DNA of 64,000 bases from Stropharia rugosoannulata (GCA_028532985.1 JANCIK010000002.1:3596001-3660000); one strand, 5' to 3'. Shown: positions 36,068-51,600, counted from the first letter of the stretch. Translations and numbers: made by a program. Notes: generated by a model not told the origin, from the letters alone.

Positions 36068-38982
36068 ATGTCAAGACCAGACCACCACGACGAATACCCC
36101 CCCGGCCTCCATGTCCAGCAGCGCCCGCCCGACCGCGTCCAGTATCCAGCCCTGCGCGCAGCAGCAGCAGCAACGAGTGGCGCGGGACTAGGTGCTTACA
36201 CCGCGACGATGCAGCGATCGCATGCGATGCAGGAGAGCCGCGACTTCCCCTTCCTCCCTGAAATATCCGGCCAACCAAACAGACACAATGCAACCCCCGC
36301 CCTATCCCACCTCTCCTCGTCCTCCCCCTTTCTTGCTTTCAACCATAACAACCACCGCCCCTCCCCGCCGCCCCTCCCCGCCGCGTTCCCTTCCTCCAGC
36401 CCCACAGACCGCGACCCCCTCTTCCTCAGACATCCCCAGCCCGCCCTCCCGCAGCAGCACCAGCCTGCCGCGCCCTCCATCGCCGCCCGCTCGACCCTCT
36501 GGTGGGGCGAACTCGAGCCCTGGATGGACGAAGAATACGCGAAGCAGGTCTGCAGCCTCATGAAGTGGGACCCCGTCAGCATCAAGGTGCCCCATCCCGC
36601 GCCTGATCCTACCACTGGCCAGCAGCCCAACAATCCTGGCTACTGCTTCATCACCTTTCCGTCCCCCGCTTACGCGGCGTCTGTCCTCGCCCAGGTCGCG
36701 ACCCCCGCCGTAAACGGCTCCAGTGCCATCACCATGCCCAACTCGACGAAGCCCTTTGTCATGAACTGGGCCTCCTCCGTCACCTCCGCATCATCGCCCA
36801 TGGCTACCTCCTTCTCCGTGCCCGCCGGCGTCCCGCCCGCGCCCGCCCAACAGTACCCCAAGGAATATAGCATATTTGTGGGTGATCTCGCTCCCGAGAC
36901 ATCCAATTCCGATTTGGTGGCCGTATTCCGCAATCCCGTCCTTGGCCTGCGCAACGACCGCGAACCCAAGTTCATCAGGCCCTTTCTCAGCTGCAAGAGC
37001 GCGAAGATTATGCTTGATCCCCTGACGGGCGTGTCGCGCGGTTACGGTTTTGTTCGGTAGGCAATCTTTTATCAGCCATATTGTTCGTGTGCTTACGCGA
37101 TAACACAGCTTTACTGACGAGGCGGACCAGCAGCGCGCCCTAATCGAGATGCATGGCTTGTATTGCTTGTCTCGCCCAAGTACGTCTAAGTCAATCTTTG
37201 ATGCGCATATATTCACTTTATTTCTTTTTTCAGTGCGTATCTCACCTGCCACTGCGAAGTTCAAGGCACCTTCAACAGTTCCTGCCTTTGATCTGCAGCA
37301 AGTGTCATACACCCCTCCTGCGCTCGGGAATGGTGCAGATGTCCATAATACGGTCTTGGCTGCTGCGCTTCCCGCCCCAGGCCCTGCTCAGAACAAAAGC
37401 GTTTCGGCCCCGATTGCCGCCGCGGGATCAAATATGTCATTGAGTAGCAACGCGCCCTCATCTGCCCCTAGTGCCTCGTCCATCGGTGGTTCTCTCTCCA
37501 GCAATTCCCTGAGCTCGGGCACTGGCTCTAGCACCAGTATCTCGACATCCGCCTTTGCCAACTCGCCCGATGATGTAACAAATGATATGCTTGCCCGCCT
37601 TGCCCAGCAGTATGCGGACCTCGATATCTCTGGATACAAGAATATGCCTTCATACCATCAGGATGCTCAGATGGACCCAGCACGTTATATGATCTCGGAG
37701 GAGTCTTGGAAGCATCATGCGCAAGCACGCGCTATCCTGGGGAATCTTATTGGGCCTAATGGTGAGCAGCTGACATCAACCGATCCCTACAACACAACTG
37801 TGTTTGTGGGTGGACTGTCGCCATTGATTTCGGAGGAGACTTTGAGGACGTTCTTTGCCCCTTTCGGTGATATCCATTATGTACGTTGAAAGCTCACTAT
37901 ACAATTATTTAGTATCTGACCACTTTTTATCAGGTCAAAGTTCCTGTTGGCAAGCACTGCGGGTTTGTGCAGTTTGTCCGCAAGGCCGACGCTGAAAAGG
38001 CGATAGAGAAAATGCAGGGCTTTCCTATTGGCGGCAGCAGGATTCGATTGAGTTGGGGTAGAAGCCAATGTTCGTCGCTAGTTTTGTCTTCATGCGCATA
38101 TACCCACCTGACTATGATGTCGTAGACAAAGCAGCTCAGGCTGCAGCTCAGGCTGCACAGAGTGCCTCTATCTTGCCTCAATTCCCCCAAAGCATGGCCC
38201 CACTTCCTGCCGCTATCAGCCAAGAGCAGGCCATGAATATTCTCCAAAAGTTCAATGCTGGGTACTACAATGGCGGCGGGCCGTCTGGGACACCAGAGGC
38301 AAATGAAATCGAGAATGCCTTACTTAGCATGAGGAATGAGTACGGTCCGGTAATGCTCTCGTCTGCACAGCTTCAACAAAAGCTTGGGCAACACATCATG
38401 CAGCAGCGACAGCAGCAGCAACAAGAGCAGCATCCTCAAGCCTTCCAGCATCAGCATCAGCAGCAACAGCAACAGCATCTCCATGACGAGAATTCATCGT
38501 TAATGAATAACTATGGTTCTCGCGTAGACGCCCACCGCGCGTCACTCAATTTCTCTCCCTTTTCCCCAGAGCCGAATAACTTGTATATGTCGTCAGAGCC
38601 ATCGCGCCGCGACTCTTACTCGCGCTTGGAGTCTCTACCTCATCCTTCCAAGGCTTACGCCCCGGGATTCTTCCCCATGCAACATGGTCAAGACCTTAAG
38701 GTCAGCACCGGTTCTGGTAACCCTCATGCTTCCAAGATTTCGCCCACGGCTACGCGTCCTACCAGCGGCAACCTTTATGGATTCTCTGATAACTCTGATC
38801 CTCCTACCCCGATCAATCGTGTTCCAGGACGCGCGGAGGCGCCAATCTCCCGTCCTGGCTCTGGACAAATGGCTATGCCTTCCCAGTCGGAGTTGCAAGA
38901 AATCCAAGACCTTAATGGCACATTGGCCAGCCTTGACTTGGATCGACCCTGGAAGTCGCCCGAAGCCGCTGGGAGCCGCTAA
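36068..38982 (+). CDS. NAM8: Three-RRM RNA-binding protein of the Nam8/Csx1/TIA-1 type
   Basis: Exons 36068-37056, 37109-37179, 37234-37880, 37934-38069 and 38126-38982 give 899 residues with all phases closing. RRM1 starts near residue 140 (TLWWGELEPWMDEEYAKQVC). RRM2 starts near 270 (EYSIFVGDLAPETSNSDLV, then GVSRGYGFVRFTDE and SRPMRISPATAKFK, a hallmark of this family). RRM3 starts near 542 (TTVFVGGLSPLISEETLRTF, HCGFVQFVRKADAEKAIEKM, IRLSWGRSQ). The N-terminus is Pro-rich and low in complexity; a Gln-rich tract lies near residues 706-735. Fungal relatives act in U1 snRNP-dependent splicing (Nam8) or in mRNA stability under stress (Csx1, Ngr1); which role applies here cannot be told. The order RRM1-RRM2-spacer-RRM3 separates it from Pub1/TIA-1, which have shorter spacers. 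Confidence 0.9.
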
Positions 38983-41638
38983 AAGTAAGGCCGCTTGCGT
39001 CAACCAGCCGTCGTGCTCAACGCACTACAAGGATAAACGTACTCTTCTTTATCTCAATCTTCATTCTCTTACATCCACCTTCCTTTCCCTCTTCCATGTT
39101 TCTTGAATATTAGACCACCACTATCACACTAAATCTCATCTATTATTGGGGGAGCTGGAGTGAATAAGTCACTCACAGCTCTTCCTTTTGGTTCTTTATT
39201 TTCAGCCTTCGTTTTCACCTTTCGTTCCTGTTCATCACGTTTCGCAACTACTTCACCTTTTTACGGTACAGTATCATGATCGTATTATCTCTCTGCCTTA
39301 TCATTTGTCCATCGCTTCGCTTCTCGTCCGCAGTCTATGATTCCTTCGTCAGATAGTCGTTTTCTCCCCAACTCGCTCAGTCTATAGTCTTGCGTTCTTG
39401 TTTTGTTAACGTCTTCGTGTATGTCGTTTGCCTGGTATACTATTTTATTGTGTCCCGTCTCCCTACTTTCCCACATGACCACGACCATGATTATGATTAT
39501 GACTCGTTGCCAATAGCACCCATCCCCCAAATTTGATTTATTCCCCTGTATTCCCCAGTTGTTGTTCTGTTTATTTCCCGCCGTTATCATCGTTATCTCG
39601 CTCGCTCGCCACTACCGTCGTGTTGCTGTTGCGCAGCCGCTGCTCAAATTCCAACCATGAACAACTCAAAGTAATCACCATGATCAATCATCCACATCAA
39701 ATCGGAGTTTCATACATACACGCATTTCCCTCCTCTCGGTCTTTCTCGCGCAAAATATCCTGATTCCTGGTCCCTGATTGTTCATTCCATTCCCGGAACT
39801 CAGCCCATGCATTCTCTTCTCCTGGCTCATGGCCTCTCATGGCCCCATCAGAAGACCCTAGTTTCTGTTTCGTTTTTCTCCTATTCTGGCCCACTTTTTT
39901 TTATATGTACGACGTTCTTCTGTTAATGGATGTCTGTATGTAACTGTGATATGTTATTTGCATTCCTCCTTTGTTGTTGTGCGCCACTGTTGAGTTGTTT
40001 CCCGGGCCCTCGGCCGCACAGTGCGCAATGTGGATGTCGTCATGGCCTTGCGTCATGCATACATGCAGGACCTTTGCCCAGTGAGCACAAAAGGTATGTC
40101 CATATCTGTGTCAGTGTTGCTTGATGACATGTGTGCTATGTAGATGTAGATTGGAATATCTGGAACCTGCAGTGTTTGGTATGCCGGAGCCAGTTTGAGG
40201 ATAAAACTTTTTGAGACGACGTTTTCACCGCTCTGGGGCGCTGCTTGGCGAACCTCTGGTCCTTTGGTAACTTGACTGAGTTACCAGTATTAACATTTAT
40301 CTATACAGTGGACTGGACCCGTGCTGGGCCCATGTTGGACCCTTTGCAGGACCTGCAAGACTTCAATTTTAAATAGAGTCGGCTGGAGCCCAATGGACTC
40401 GACTCTGGCGCGATTTCTTTGAAGAGAAGTGCGTACACATGGTGAATTGGGCTGATTTTTCTGAATTATACTAGTCATTGGCACAAGCAATATGTTGCTT
40501 CGAGTCGCGGAAGCTCGGGGAAATAAATTATATTATACTAGCCCCAACGAGGATAGCGACGGACGCCGCGCGGGCCCGCGTGCACGGTTCAAGAGAGCGG
40601 CCCGCTATGCGGCATTTCAAGTTCAATCATATGCACGTCGCACGACGATCATTTTACCACCAACACATTATCTGAAGATTCAAGACAACCCCTCAGCAGC
40701 TCTCATACACGCGCTTTAGAATTGACTAACAGCTCCACTTGTATACGACCGGCTCCGGGATGGATAATGACCGTCTTTCGCTCAATATAAGCTCGTTCGG
40801 GACCGGTGAAGAATACCTGGTACGTCTATTTCAAGTTCGAGCGCATGGACGGTGGTTTAAACTTTATGTATAGGGTCGTATTTCTTAAATGCAAGACTTA
40901 CTAGTTTCTGACAAGCTAGAGCGGAAACAAGTAGGCAGGATAGCGAATGGAACTTTCTTCGACAATTTGTCTAGCGACTGGTCGCCCTCCCGAAGTCTGC
41001 TGAGTGGAGGCACGACGGTAGCGGACATATATTGTGGAGAACGCACAAATATCGTTACAGTCCTTCTGTTGTAAGTAACCCAATTGGGGACTTGTATTCA
41101 ATTGACGCGCGATGTGGTCGGCAGCCTCTCATGTCTGTATCACAGGCTCGCTTTCTTTCCCGCGATGTTTTCTCTTCTGGAGCGCGATGATACTATCTTG
41201 CGATGTCTTTGCGAAGTTGACTAGGAGACCTCTCTGGATTTTGCCGGACTGGGTATGCGACCCAGTGGAATACCCAGTGCAGTGACGGCAGCACATGTGA
41301 AACCCCACACTTTATTGAAGACGGGTGCTATTATCTAGGTCAACTGCCATGTCGAATCGCAAACGCAACCAGACAATATATTGCGTGAGTACAACGCGTC
41401 GCCTGCTTCGCTTCAAATCGTCCACTGTGAGAGGATGGATGATATGCATTTGATTCGCTCGATTTGGAGTCTGCCATTGGACTTCCCGAAGGCCGTTCCA
41501 TGCTCCATACATATGTAGCAGGGTAGGAAGATTAATTGCTTAATTCCATGTCCCGCGTCCTCTCCTTTCTATCAAGTTTGAGTACAGCACTGATTCGCGC
41601 TTTACGTCTATTCCAGCTCTAAAGACAGAGCCATATCC
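38983..41638. other. Long non-coding stretch, pyrimidine-skewed on the plus strand
   Basis: There is no supported gene in 2.6 kb. From about 39030 to 39950 the plus strand is strongly enriched in C and T and almost lacks coding-like frames; it may be a very long 3' UTR of the Nam8-like gene or a separate non-coding transcript. From 40000 to 41638 only short frames without motifs are seen. Confidence 0.5.
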
Positions 41639-43264
41639 ATGAAAACCGTATCGTGAGCGCTTTGTCCTCCCTTTTTGTCAAGGTATAAATACTGATCACA
41701 AATTAGTCCTCCTCCACCTGTAACTTTAGATGAAATTTATGCTTTCTTCGGTCAGATCTTGACTACCAGGTGAGGCGTTAGAGTCGTCGGCAGCCACCTA
41801 GTACTGACAGTATGATCATTCGTAGATATATAGCCTTTGGAGGAGTTGTTTTTCTATTGTATGACTGGCTTCTTACACTCGATGAAGAGGTGTGTAAACG
41901 TGTTGTACAAGGCGTGGTATTTTATACAAGAAATTATCTAGGTCAACGCTATATGGCCGGCAAAACTAACCACTACGAAAGTTGTATTTCTTCTCAACCG
42001 CTATGGCAATATCATTTCGCAGAGCGTCATGATAATGTACTTCAGCGGGGTCTTGCGCGTTGACGCACACAGTGTATGAATTATATTCCTATTAGATTTT
42101 ATTCTTTATCACTGATTGCAAGGTGTGTCAGAATTGTGTTTTCTATATTGTAATTTATGGCACTGGCGTATTCGTAATGGGTGCTCTAATTCATGGTGCG
42201 GTCTTTTTCCCCTATTTTCAGGTTTAACATGTTTTTGATCAGTGTCTCAGTTTTGGTTATAATCCGAACCTGGGTCGTCTGTGGACGTCGTACGTGGATA
42301 ACAGTGGTTCTAGCCACAGCATATGGCTTGTATGCGGTATCATGCATTGGCCTTATTATCTTCGCTTCATTGACGGCGGCTGGTAGGATTGTGATTTTTT
42401 CCCAGCCCTATTAACTCTAATGCCGTTTTTAGACACCTTTCTGTACAATGTTGATGGAGTATGCATCTCATTTACTTCCCGTGAGAGTCATGGTCCTCCA
42501 ATTATCTCACTTTTTCTCATGCTGACAGCTTGTTATATTTAGCAAACCTGGTTTGCGTGCTTTTCTATTAATTATAGCTTAAAATACAACTAATTTCCCT
42601 TTGAAGTGGTATGTGTGGCTAGCGAGGTAAGCGTCTACATAAAAACATTGTGGCACTGCAAATCCTGAATCATAACCATAGTCTCGCATTGGAATATGTT
42701 TCCTTTGGGTTTACAATGACAAGCATTTCACGGCATTACTCCGGCATGAGACCTGGATTCAGAGGCCTTCGTTCTGTCGCACGGAAACTGTTTACTTCTG
42801 GTACGAAAATTCAAAGACTAAAGGACATATTGGTATTTATGAAATACTTCAAGCTCTTGTTTATATCTCGGTATGCCCCCCACGCGTAACCCTTAGTCAA
42901 AACCTAATCATTTTCCAGTTCTCCACTGTTTGCCACTTATTCAATATCGTTATGTGGTGAGCAACCTGCTGTAATCTGGAGTCTGTACAAAATCCAATCA
43001 TGTCCATAGGGTTAAATACTGGAAGTCGCCGTATAATATGTTGGCCGTGACGTGCGTCCTTTCGCACTTCATCCTGAATGCTCCTATATACAATATTTAA
43101 CGTTACTTATCCGCAGATTTGCCTGCTGTCTCATGAACATCGCCGGTCAACGATTCGTATTGGACATCCACAAAATCAATCGGAACAAAGTTATCATTCT
43201 GTCCACGGGGCCGCCGCGTCTTTCGCAAGTGGAACTGCCAACAATATTGGACGGGAGACCTTGA
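41639..43264 (+). CDS. DUF6533-family integral membrane protein
   Basis: The first exons close in frame: 41639-41652, 41707-41769, 41811-41889, then 41941 onward. They encode a start MKTVSPPPPVTLDEIYAFFG, the first helix RRYIAFGGVVFLLYDWLLTL followed by DEE, and VNAIWPAKLTTTKVVFLLNR with YGN. This is the diagnostic DUF6533 sequence (YDxxLTLxxE, then W...K.T..K..F..NRY). Later exons contain further hydrophobic helices (FLISVSVLVIIRTWVVCGRR; ATAYGLYAVSCIGLIIFASL; HLFNIVMW; NMLAVTCVLSHFILN), giving about seven membrane segments. DUF6533 proteins are abundant in mushrooms and lack a known function. The 3' exons (after 42065) could not all be phased, and the stop at 43264 is tentative. The gene may be functional or lightly decayed. 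Confidence 0.65.
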
Positions 43265-43807
43265 TCGTGCTGTAATGGCGACGACGATACGCCATTCGAG
43301 AACGACTGAGCGGCATACTTACGAAATTATGGCATATCTCCCGCAACCTCATGCTCACCAGATGGCAACAACCGACATCGACAGTGTCGTTCTGTACGCG
43401 ATGTGTCATGAAGCGGCGTCGGTCCTTTTGCCTTCCAACAAATTTTGAGTGGGATCGCTATGTCCTAACTTCGTAGATTTCGCGTTACTGCAAATTCGTA
43501 ATTCAATACGAGGGGACATATGGCCAGGCTCGTTAGGTAATCATCTACCGCCCGTCGAGGGATTAGCGCTTTAGCACTAGCTGCGTAGGCACTGTAGTCA
43601 GAATCCAGATCGTAGTTAGCTTGCAGCGTAATGGGAACAAGCGATGTAGTGGATATTCCGCCATCTGGAGACCACAATACTGGATGATAAAGTCTCCGTT
43701 CAACTGTCCACATTCTGGAGACTGGGACAGTGGACTGGAAGAATGAAATTTCAAATCAGTTTCAAAGATCAGGATAAGTTGAAGGTTTCAGACCCAAGTT
43801 TTCACAC
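43265..43807. other. Intergenic before the first tRNA
   Basis: About 540 bp; no homologous open frame is seen. Minus-strand frames at 43465-43754 lack motifs. Confidence 0.45.
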
Positions 43808-43812
43808 AAAAA
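43808..43812 (-). terminator. Pol III terminator of tRNA-Arg copy 1
   Basis: A run of five A on the plus strand (five T in the tRNA sense) directly follows the tRNA 3' end. Confidence 0.75.
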
Positions 43813-43896
43813 TGACCACCGCAGGACTCGAACCTGCAACCTTTTGGTACCGTTAGGCAATCGAAGCCAAACGCGCTACCATTGCGCTAGGTAGCC
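43813..43896 (-). tRNA. tRNA-Arg(UCG) with 12-nt intron, copy 1
   Basis: On the minus strand a 7-bp acceptor stem (GGCTACC with GGTGGTC, including G-U pairs) encloses a D-arm GCGC-AATGGTA-GCGC, an anticodon stem TTTGG/CCAAA and a T-arm GCAGG-TTCGAGT-CCTGC. The loop reads CTTCGA, giving anticodon TCG; a 12-nt intron (TTGCCTAACGGT) sits between positions 37 and 38, the canonical site. Total 84 nt, discriminator base A. An identity of tRNA-Trp was considered and rejected because the CCA in the sequence belongs to the anticodon stem. Confidence 0.88.
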
Positions 43897-44080
43897 ATGG
43901 CATTAACTCACAGTTAATTGTAGCTAACGGGTGAGGCTGGTATTTACTGACATCATCGCAGATCATGATCTAATCTGTCGAATCCTCAGGAAGCATCACG
44001 ACGTCCAAGCGGCAATTGCACAGCAGAACCACCATCATCTTTCTCTTGACATCTTACTACACAACATATCTACTCACAAT

Positions 44081-44765
44081 ATGGCACTCAACTGGGCAAT
44101 GCTAGATGCTGACCGGGCTCCTGTCCCACTTCCGAACGAGATGACAATAACCACAGTCGACGGTGCCGACTTGGCTCTGACTATACCTGATGCTCTCCCA
44201 GCTGGATCCTCATCTGCAGGCGGTTCCGGCGGAGTGAAGAAGTTGAAGGCGATTGGAAAGGTGTACCTCACAGAACAACGGGTATGTAGACCTCCTGGAC
44301 TCTCGGAGCATAATCAAGTTCAACCGACTGATCAATGCATTTCACTTTGGCAGTTCATCTTCACCTCGGACGCTGAATCGCCGCTTAATTCTCTCTCAGT
44401 ACCTCTTCCATCGATTCTTATGACAAGATTTGAGCAGCCCACGTTCTCTGCCAACTACCTTACATTTGAAGTCAAGCCATCGCCTGACGGCGGACTAGCA
44501 AACGGCACTAAAGCAGAGGTACGCTTCAAGGACCGTGCTATGTTTGAGTTCGTTAGTTTGCTGGAGAAGTCGCGCGAGCGCGCGATTTACATGAAGAGAC
44601 AAATTGCAGAGGATGAAGAAGGCTTGCGTAAGTGCCTACTATTACTGGCTGACTGTGTCTGCTGATTGATCACTGGTTATAGCCACATATACGATGCCTG
44701 CGGAGTCAAGTACCGTCTCGATGATAGGCGGTGTCCCGGTCGAAAACCCCCCAAGTTACGATTGA
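44081..44765 (+). CDS. WBP2-like GRAM/PH-domain protein with C-terminal PPxY motif
   Basis: Exons 44081-44281, 44354-44627 and 44683-44765 give 185 residues, phases closing. The start MALNWAMLDADRAPVPLPNE and the core GKVYLTEQR-FIFTSDAESP, SVPLPSILMTRFEQPTFSAN, AEVRFKDRAMFEF match the WBP2/WBP2NL GRAM-like domain. The last residues, NPPSYD, form a PPxY motif of the type bound by WW domains, for example of Rsp5/Nedd4 ubiquitin ligases. An in-frame ATG at 43931 would add 50 residues without homology and was not used. Function is likely adaptor-like; in animals WBP2 is a transcription co-activator, and fungal roles are not established. It is convergent with the Cdc7 gene 298 bp away. Confidence 0.85.
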
Positions 44766-45063
44766 TCTAATCTACGAATGTTTCACTATTCATTCATTGT
44801 ATTGGCGACTCTTGTGCCCTTTATGCAGCTTTACCCCGGACTTTTGGTTCATGTTGTACAATGGTGTAGTACTTAATTAATGACTAGAACGGCGACGGTC
44901 GAATAGCCCGTTTACAGAGATTCTGTAAAGCCTAGGAGGCTTCACGTATGCTACCATTACATCTTTAAGGCCACACAGGCGCCTTCTCCCAAGTTCTTTT
45001 TCATTATCTTTACAAATTTATCCAAACTAAAGTAAGTATGTAGTGCTGACAGTAAGGATCGAG

Positions 45064-47756
<2,693 letters not shown>

Positions 47757-47849
47757 GAGCAAGTGGTTACTCAGCGGGGTTATGGATTGGTTGGCGTGAT
47801 TGACAGACGGCCAGGGTGCAGTGCAGATATGGAGGAGCTTAAGATACAA

Positions 47850-48395
47850 GTTCTAATTGCAATTTGTGCACGACGCGTCAGTCACGTGTACCCTGAACGC
47901 GTCTAAACACCACGCGCACGCGCGTCGTCGCGCCTTTAAGAAACAAAGGATAGATTTTTTAATTCCTGGTTTAAACGTTTATACTCCATTGTGGCGAACC
48001 ATATGTCATAGATATCTACAGTCGACCTGGCATCCTATCTATTTTTATAACGTATCTCTGTGTTGGGTGACCGATAACAGGGGAAAAGGATAGATAATAT
48101 GGCTGAAATCGCTAGTCGAAGAGAACGTCGAGAAAGGCATGTACTATCTATGGGGCCTTTCACCCAGCGCTAGCCAAGCGACAGCTCCTATGAGCGGAAT
48201 ATTTTAGCTTAGTCTGAGTGGATGACAGATGTATGTGACGGTATGCCATACTTATTGAAGTTTGACGTGGAACTTGGAAATTTAGAAATCAGGCAGTGGA
48301 ATTGGTATCCGTACTTGCCCGATACTAAATAGTAAACAATAAATAGTAAACAGGTATGTAATAGGTATAGAGTACGATACTTTCAGCTTTTTGGG
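47850..48395. other. Cdc7 promoter side, upstream region shared with tRNA copy 2
   Basis: No gene found in about 550 bp. Sequence near 48330-48360 has short direct repeats (aaatagtaaaca units). Confidence 0.45.
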
Positions 48396-48401
48396 AAAAA
48401 A
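48396..48401 (-). terminator. Pol III terminator of tRNA-Arg copy 2
   Basis: A run of six A on the plus strand (six T in the tRNA sense) starts three bases past the tRNA 3' end. Confidence 0.75.
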
Positions 48402-48404
48402 GAA

Positions 48405-48488
48405 TGACCACCGCAGGACTCGAACCTGCAACCTTTTGGTACCCGTAAAGCATCGAAGCCAAACGCGCTACCATTGCGCTAGGTAGCC
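48405..48488 (-). tRNA. tRNA-Arg(UCG) with 12-nt intron, copy 2
   Basis: The mature part is identical to copy 1 (43813-43896), same strand, 84 nt, anticodon TCG. The 12-nt intron differs (TGCTTTACGGGT), as do the flanks, so selection has kept only the mature tRNA. It lies about 4.6 kb from copy 1 with the WBP2-like and CDC7 genes between. Confidence 0.88.
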
Positions 48489-48624
48489 TTGTTATGAAAG
48501 ATTGCCACGTGTCAGCCCAGATTAGATAAACTCACATGACCAAAGTAGCTGCTGTCAGGTGCGGCTGTTCATCGACATCGCGGCCTCGACACCGACCTGA
48601 ACGAGAACAACAGCGACAGGGCAC

Positions 48625-51600
48625 ATGCACCTCCCGGAGTGGGCCATACTCGTCCTTAGAAGCCCTCTCTTTCTGCAGATTGCCCCTTTCATTGTTCTTT
48701 TTCTCGTTCCTGCCGTTGTCCTTCTCGCCACACAGTTTATCCGTGGTCTTAGTCTCCACAGCCTTCTCTACACTTGGTCTCGTACCGCAAGCATGGGACT
48801 CGACAGTCTGGGCATATCTATACCCTGGCTTTGGTCCAGCCTCTCATCTCAAAATGAATCCTCTTCAAGTGGCAAACGACACAAGAAGTCCAGTGGGCGG
48901 TCCAAAACAAAGACAGTGAAGACACGGGCGGAGCAAGTGGCGATGAGGAACTTAAGCAAGCAATCTCGTAAGTAACCGGGGTGTTCTCATTATCAACTTA
49001 CTTATCCTTCGTCATAGAGCCCGACCATGAAGAAGATGCGATTGGCATTTATCCAGGCCTTGTCAATATCTCGGGGACGTATTGCTTTATGAACTCGACG
49101 CTTCAGGTGGGCGCTGTTTTCCCGTCTCATATGCGAATAACACCCAGCATAACTCATTAGGCAATGGCGTCCCTTTCTTACCTTCAACCCCACATTGATG
49201 CTATTCATGCAAAAGCGGAAGCTTTAGACGTTCCGACGCCTGTCATTGACGCTCTGCAGGCACTTTTTACCGGTTCGTTCTCCCAAAGAATATTTTTTTC
49301 TTGTCTTCTTACTAATGACATACTTCAGAACTCAATACTCCCAAATCTTCTCACCACTCCCTGCGGCCTCATGAAATCATATCTGTGTTATCTGGTCCCC
49401 AGCCTCCCCCACCTGGTTATCAGGGCACTTACAATCCAAGTTCCGCCTCGTCTCTGTTCACTTCACGAGAACATCAGGACGCTCAAGAGCTATTTCAACT
49501 CGTATCAGAATGTATAAAGAATGAAATGCTCTCAGTAGAAAGGGAAGGTCTCAAAGATAGAGGAATTGCAGGCGTTCTTGATCTTCGCAAGGCGAATGAC
49601 GCACTACATGACGGAACGGCAGGCGGTACACTCTCTCTTCCAAACATGAATTTGAACAATAAAAGCGTATTCGAGGGATTGACGGCAAATCGTAGGAGCT
49701 GCGTGGTATGTGGATATACGGAGGCGGTCATGCACTTCAGTTTTGATAACTGGCAATTGGCACTTCCCCGATTAGCGGTATGTTATTAATATCTTGTATT
49801 TCCGCCCGAGTCGACTCATTTGAAATACATAGACGGCATGTCGATTAGAGGATTGTCTTGAAGACTATACCCGTCTCGAGATCCTTAAAGACTGTATTTG
49901 CCGCAAGTGTTCTGTCATGGCCACTCATAAACGCCTTCTGCAAGAATTCCAAACGCTGAAAGAGGCGATAGAACCTAGTTCGACGATTTCTTTCAGCCAG
50001 GGAGCCAGTAACTTATCTGAGAGCCTGTCCCTGAAATCGTCAACGACCATGCCATCATCGTCCCCGACCAAAAGTAAGCCGTCGAACTCCAAGAAGAAAA
50101 GGTTCAGAGACGTGAAGAAAATGGAACAACAAGTTCGCACAGCGCTTACGGAAGGTCGAATTGAAGATGAAAAACTCTTAGAAGGTGTAAGGCTGGAGAA
50201 GGTTGTTAGCCCGGCTTCGACAAAGCAGGCTATGATTGCAAGGGTAAGATTCTCGTATCCTGTTTATCCATCTTTGACAACACTCATGGATGCTCCTCCC
50301 CAGCCTCCTCCGGTTTTGGCGCTTCACCTTAATAGATCGGTGCACTACGGCCAATACGCTTCCAAGAACACGATCCGGGTACACTACCCCGAAATCTTAG
50401 ATCTCACGCCTTATACCACCTCGGGGAGCCTCTCCACGGTTCCCACTTGTTCTATCTCAATACCGTCCCCACCTCCCACATCCAGTGAGTCTTCACAAGG
50501 CTCTGGATCTAGTGATGCTTCAGGTCACCCCAGGCGATCAACAACCCCTACTCCACAAACATATACGTCTGGTGCCCAGCGCACAATATATAGGTTGGCA
50601 GCGGTAGTTTGCCACTACGGGCAACACTCGTTTGGACACTATATTTGCTATCGGCGGAAACCGCGGCGGGTGGGGGGAATCTGGGTCCCGCCCACGCTTG
50701 TCGATCCGTTGCGGCTAGAGACGGATGGCATCGAAAATGGCGACGCGGACACACACGGGGCTCCTTCATCCGGATCCGATGCAAATGGGAATGCAACGCT
50801 TGCTCCTCTGGAGTATGCTGGGTCGTCGACGTATGGAGAGACGAGATATTACTGGGAGGATCGCACCGAGGCGGAGATGGGTACAGGCCGCGGTTGGTTA
50901 CGCATAAGTGACGACAGTGTTTCGGAGTGTGGGATTGAGACCGTACTGGCGGAGGGCAGCGGTGCCTTCATGTTGTATTATGAGAAGGCGGTGCATCCGC
51001 CCCCGGGCGTTTACCTGCGGGGGCGGGGAGCTAGCACACCATCGGGTGAACAAGCAAAGATTAATGGTCACGGGGGAGGCAGAAGCAGGAGCCGAAGCAC
51101 AAGTAGAGGCACACCTCTGGGACCTGAGGAGGCAGATAAGGAGAGCTTGGTAGATGGAGATGCGGATAACTTCAGTATTGGCTCGGAGGAAACACTGAGG
51201 CCGGAGATGAAGGTTGTTGATCTCAATGGGAGCTTGGGATCACTAGTCAGTGAGGTTGGAGTGGGCGTGATGAAGTCTCCAAAGAAGGCGAAGGCGAAGG
51301 CGGAACGGGCGAAGGACACCAACGAACCTGGGCCGCTGAGCATGAGCACGTATTTGCCTGTCTCATCAGCATCGGTGGCATCTTCAACGTCTTACTTCGG
51401 GCCGCGGATAGTCAGGAGCGTAAACGCACGGAGGAGGAATACGCCTGAGACGACTGTCCCGGTGGTCAAAACACCCATAACGAAGGATGATACCGCGCAT
51501 GGTACAGCTCATCTGAACGGTCTGGCCGACCACGGTGTCCCCGTGGATATGACAGCGTCTGCGCCTACGATTCTCTTGACCACTGGGGATAGTCCCAAGA

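Noticed and set aside
38400..38490. CAG/CAA repeat as a possible CRISPR-like or satellite array
   Set aside because: It is an in-frame glutamine-rich tract in the Nam8-like protein, without regular spacers.
39285..39894. Minus-strand frames in the pyrimidine-rich stretch as a gene
   Set aside because: Composition bias alone creates them; the predicted peptides are low-complexity and lack a family.
43813..43896. tRNA-Trp (CCA anticodon)
   Set aside because: The CCA triplet belongs to the 3' half of the anticodon stem (TTTGG/CCAAA); the loop gives TCG with a 12-nt intron at the canonical 37/38 site.
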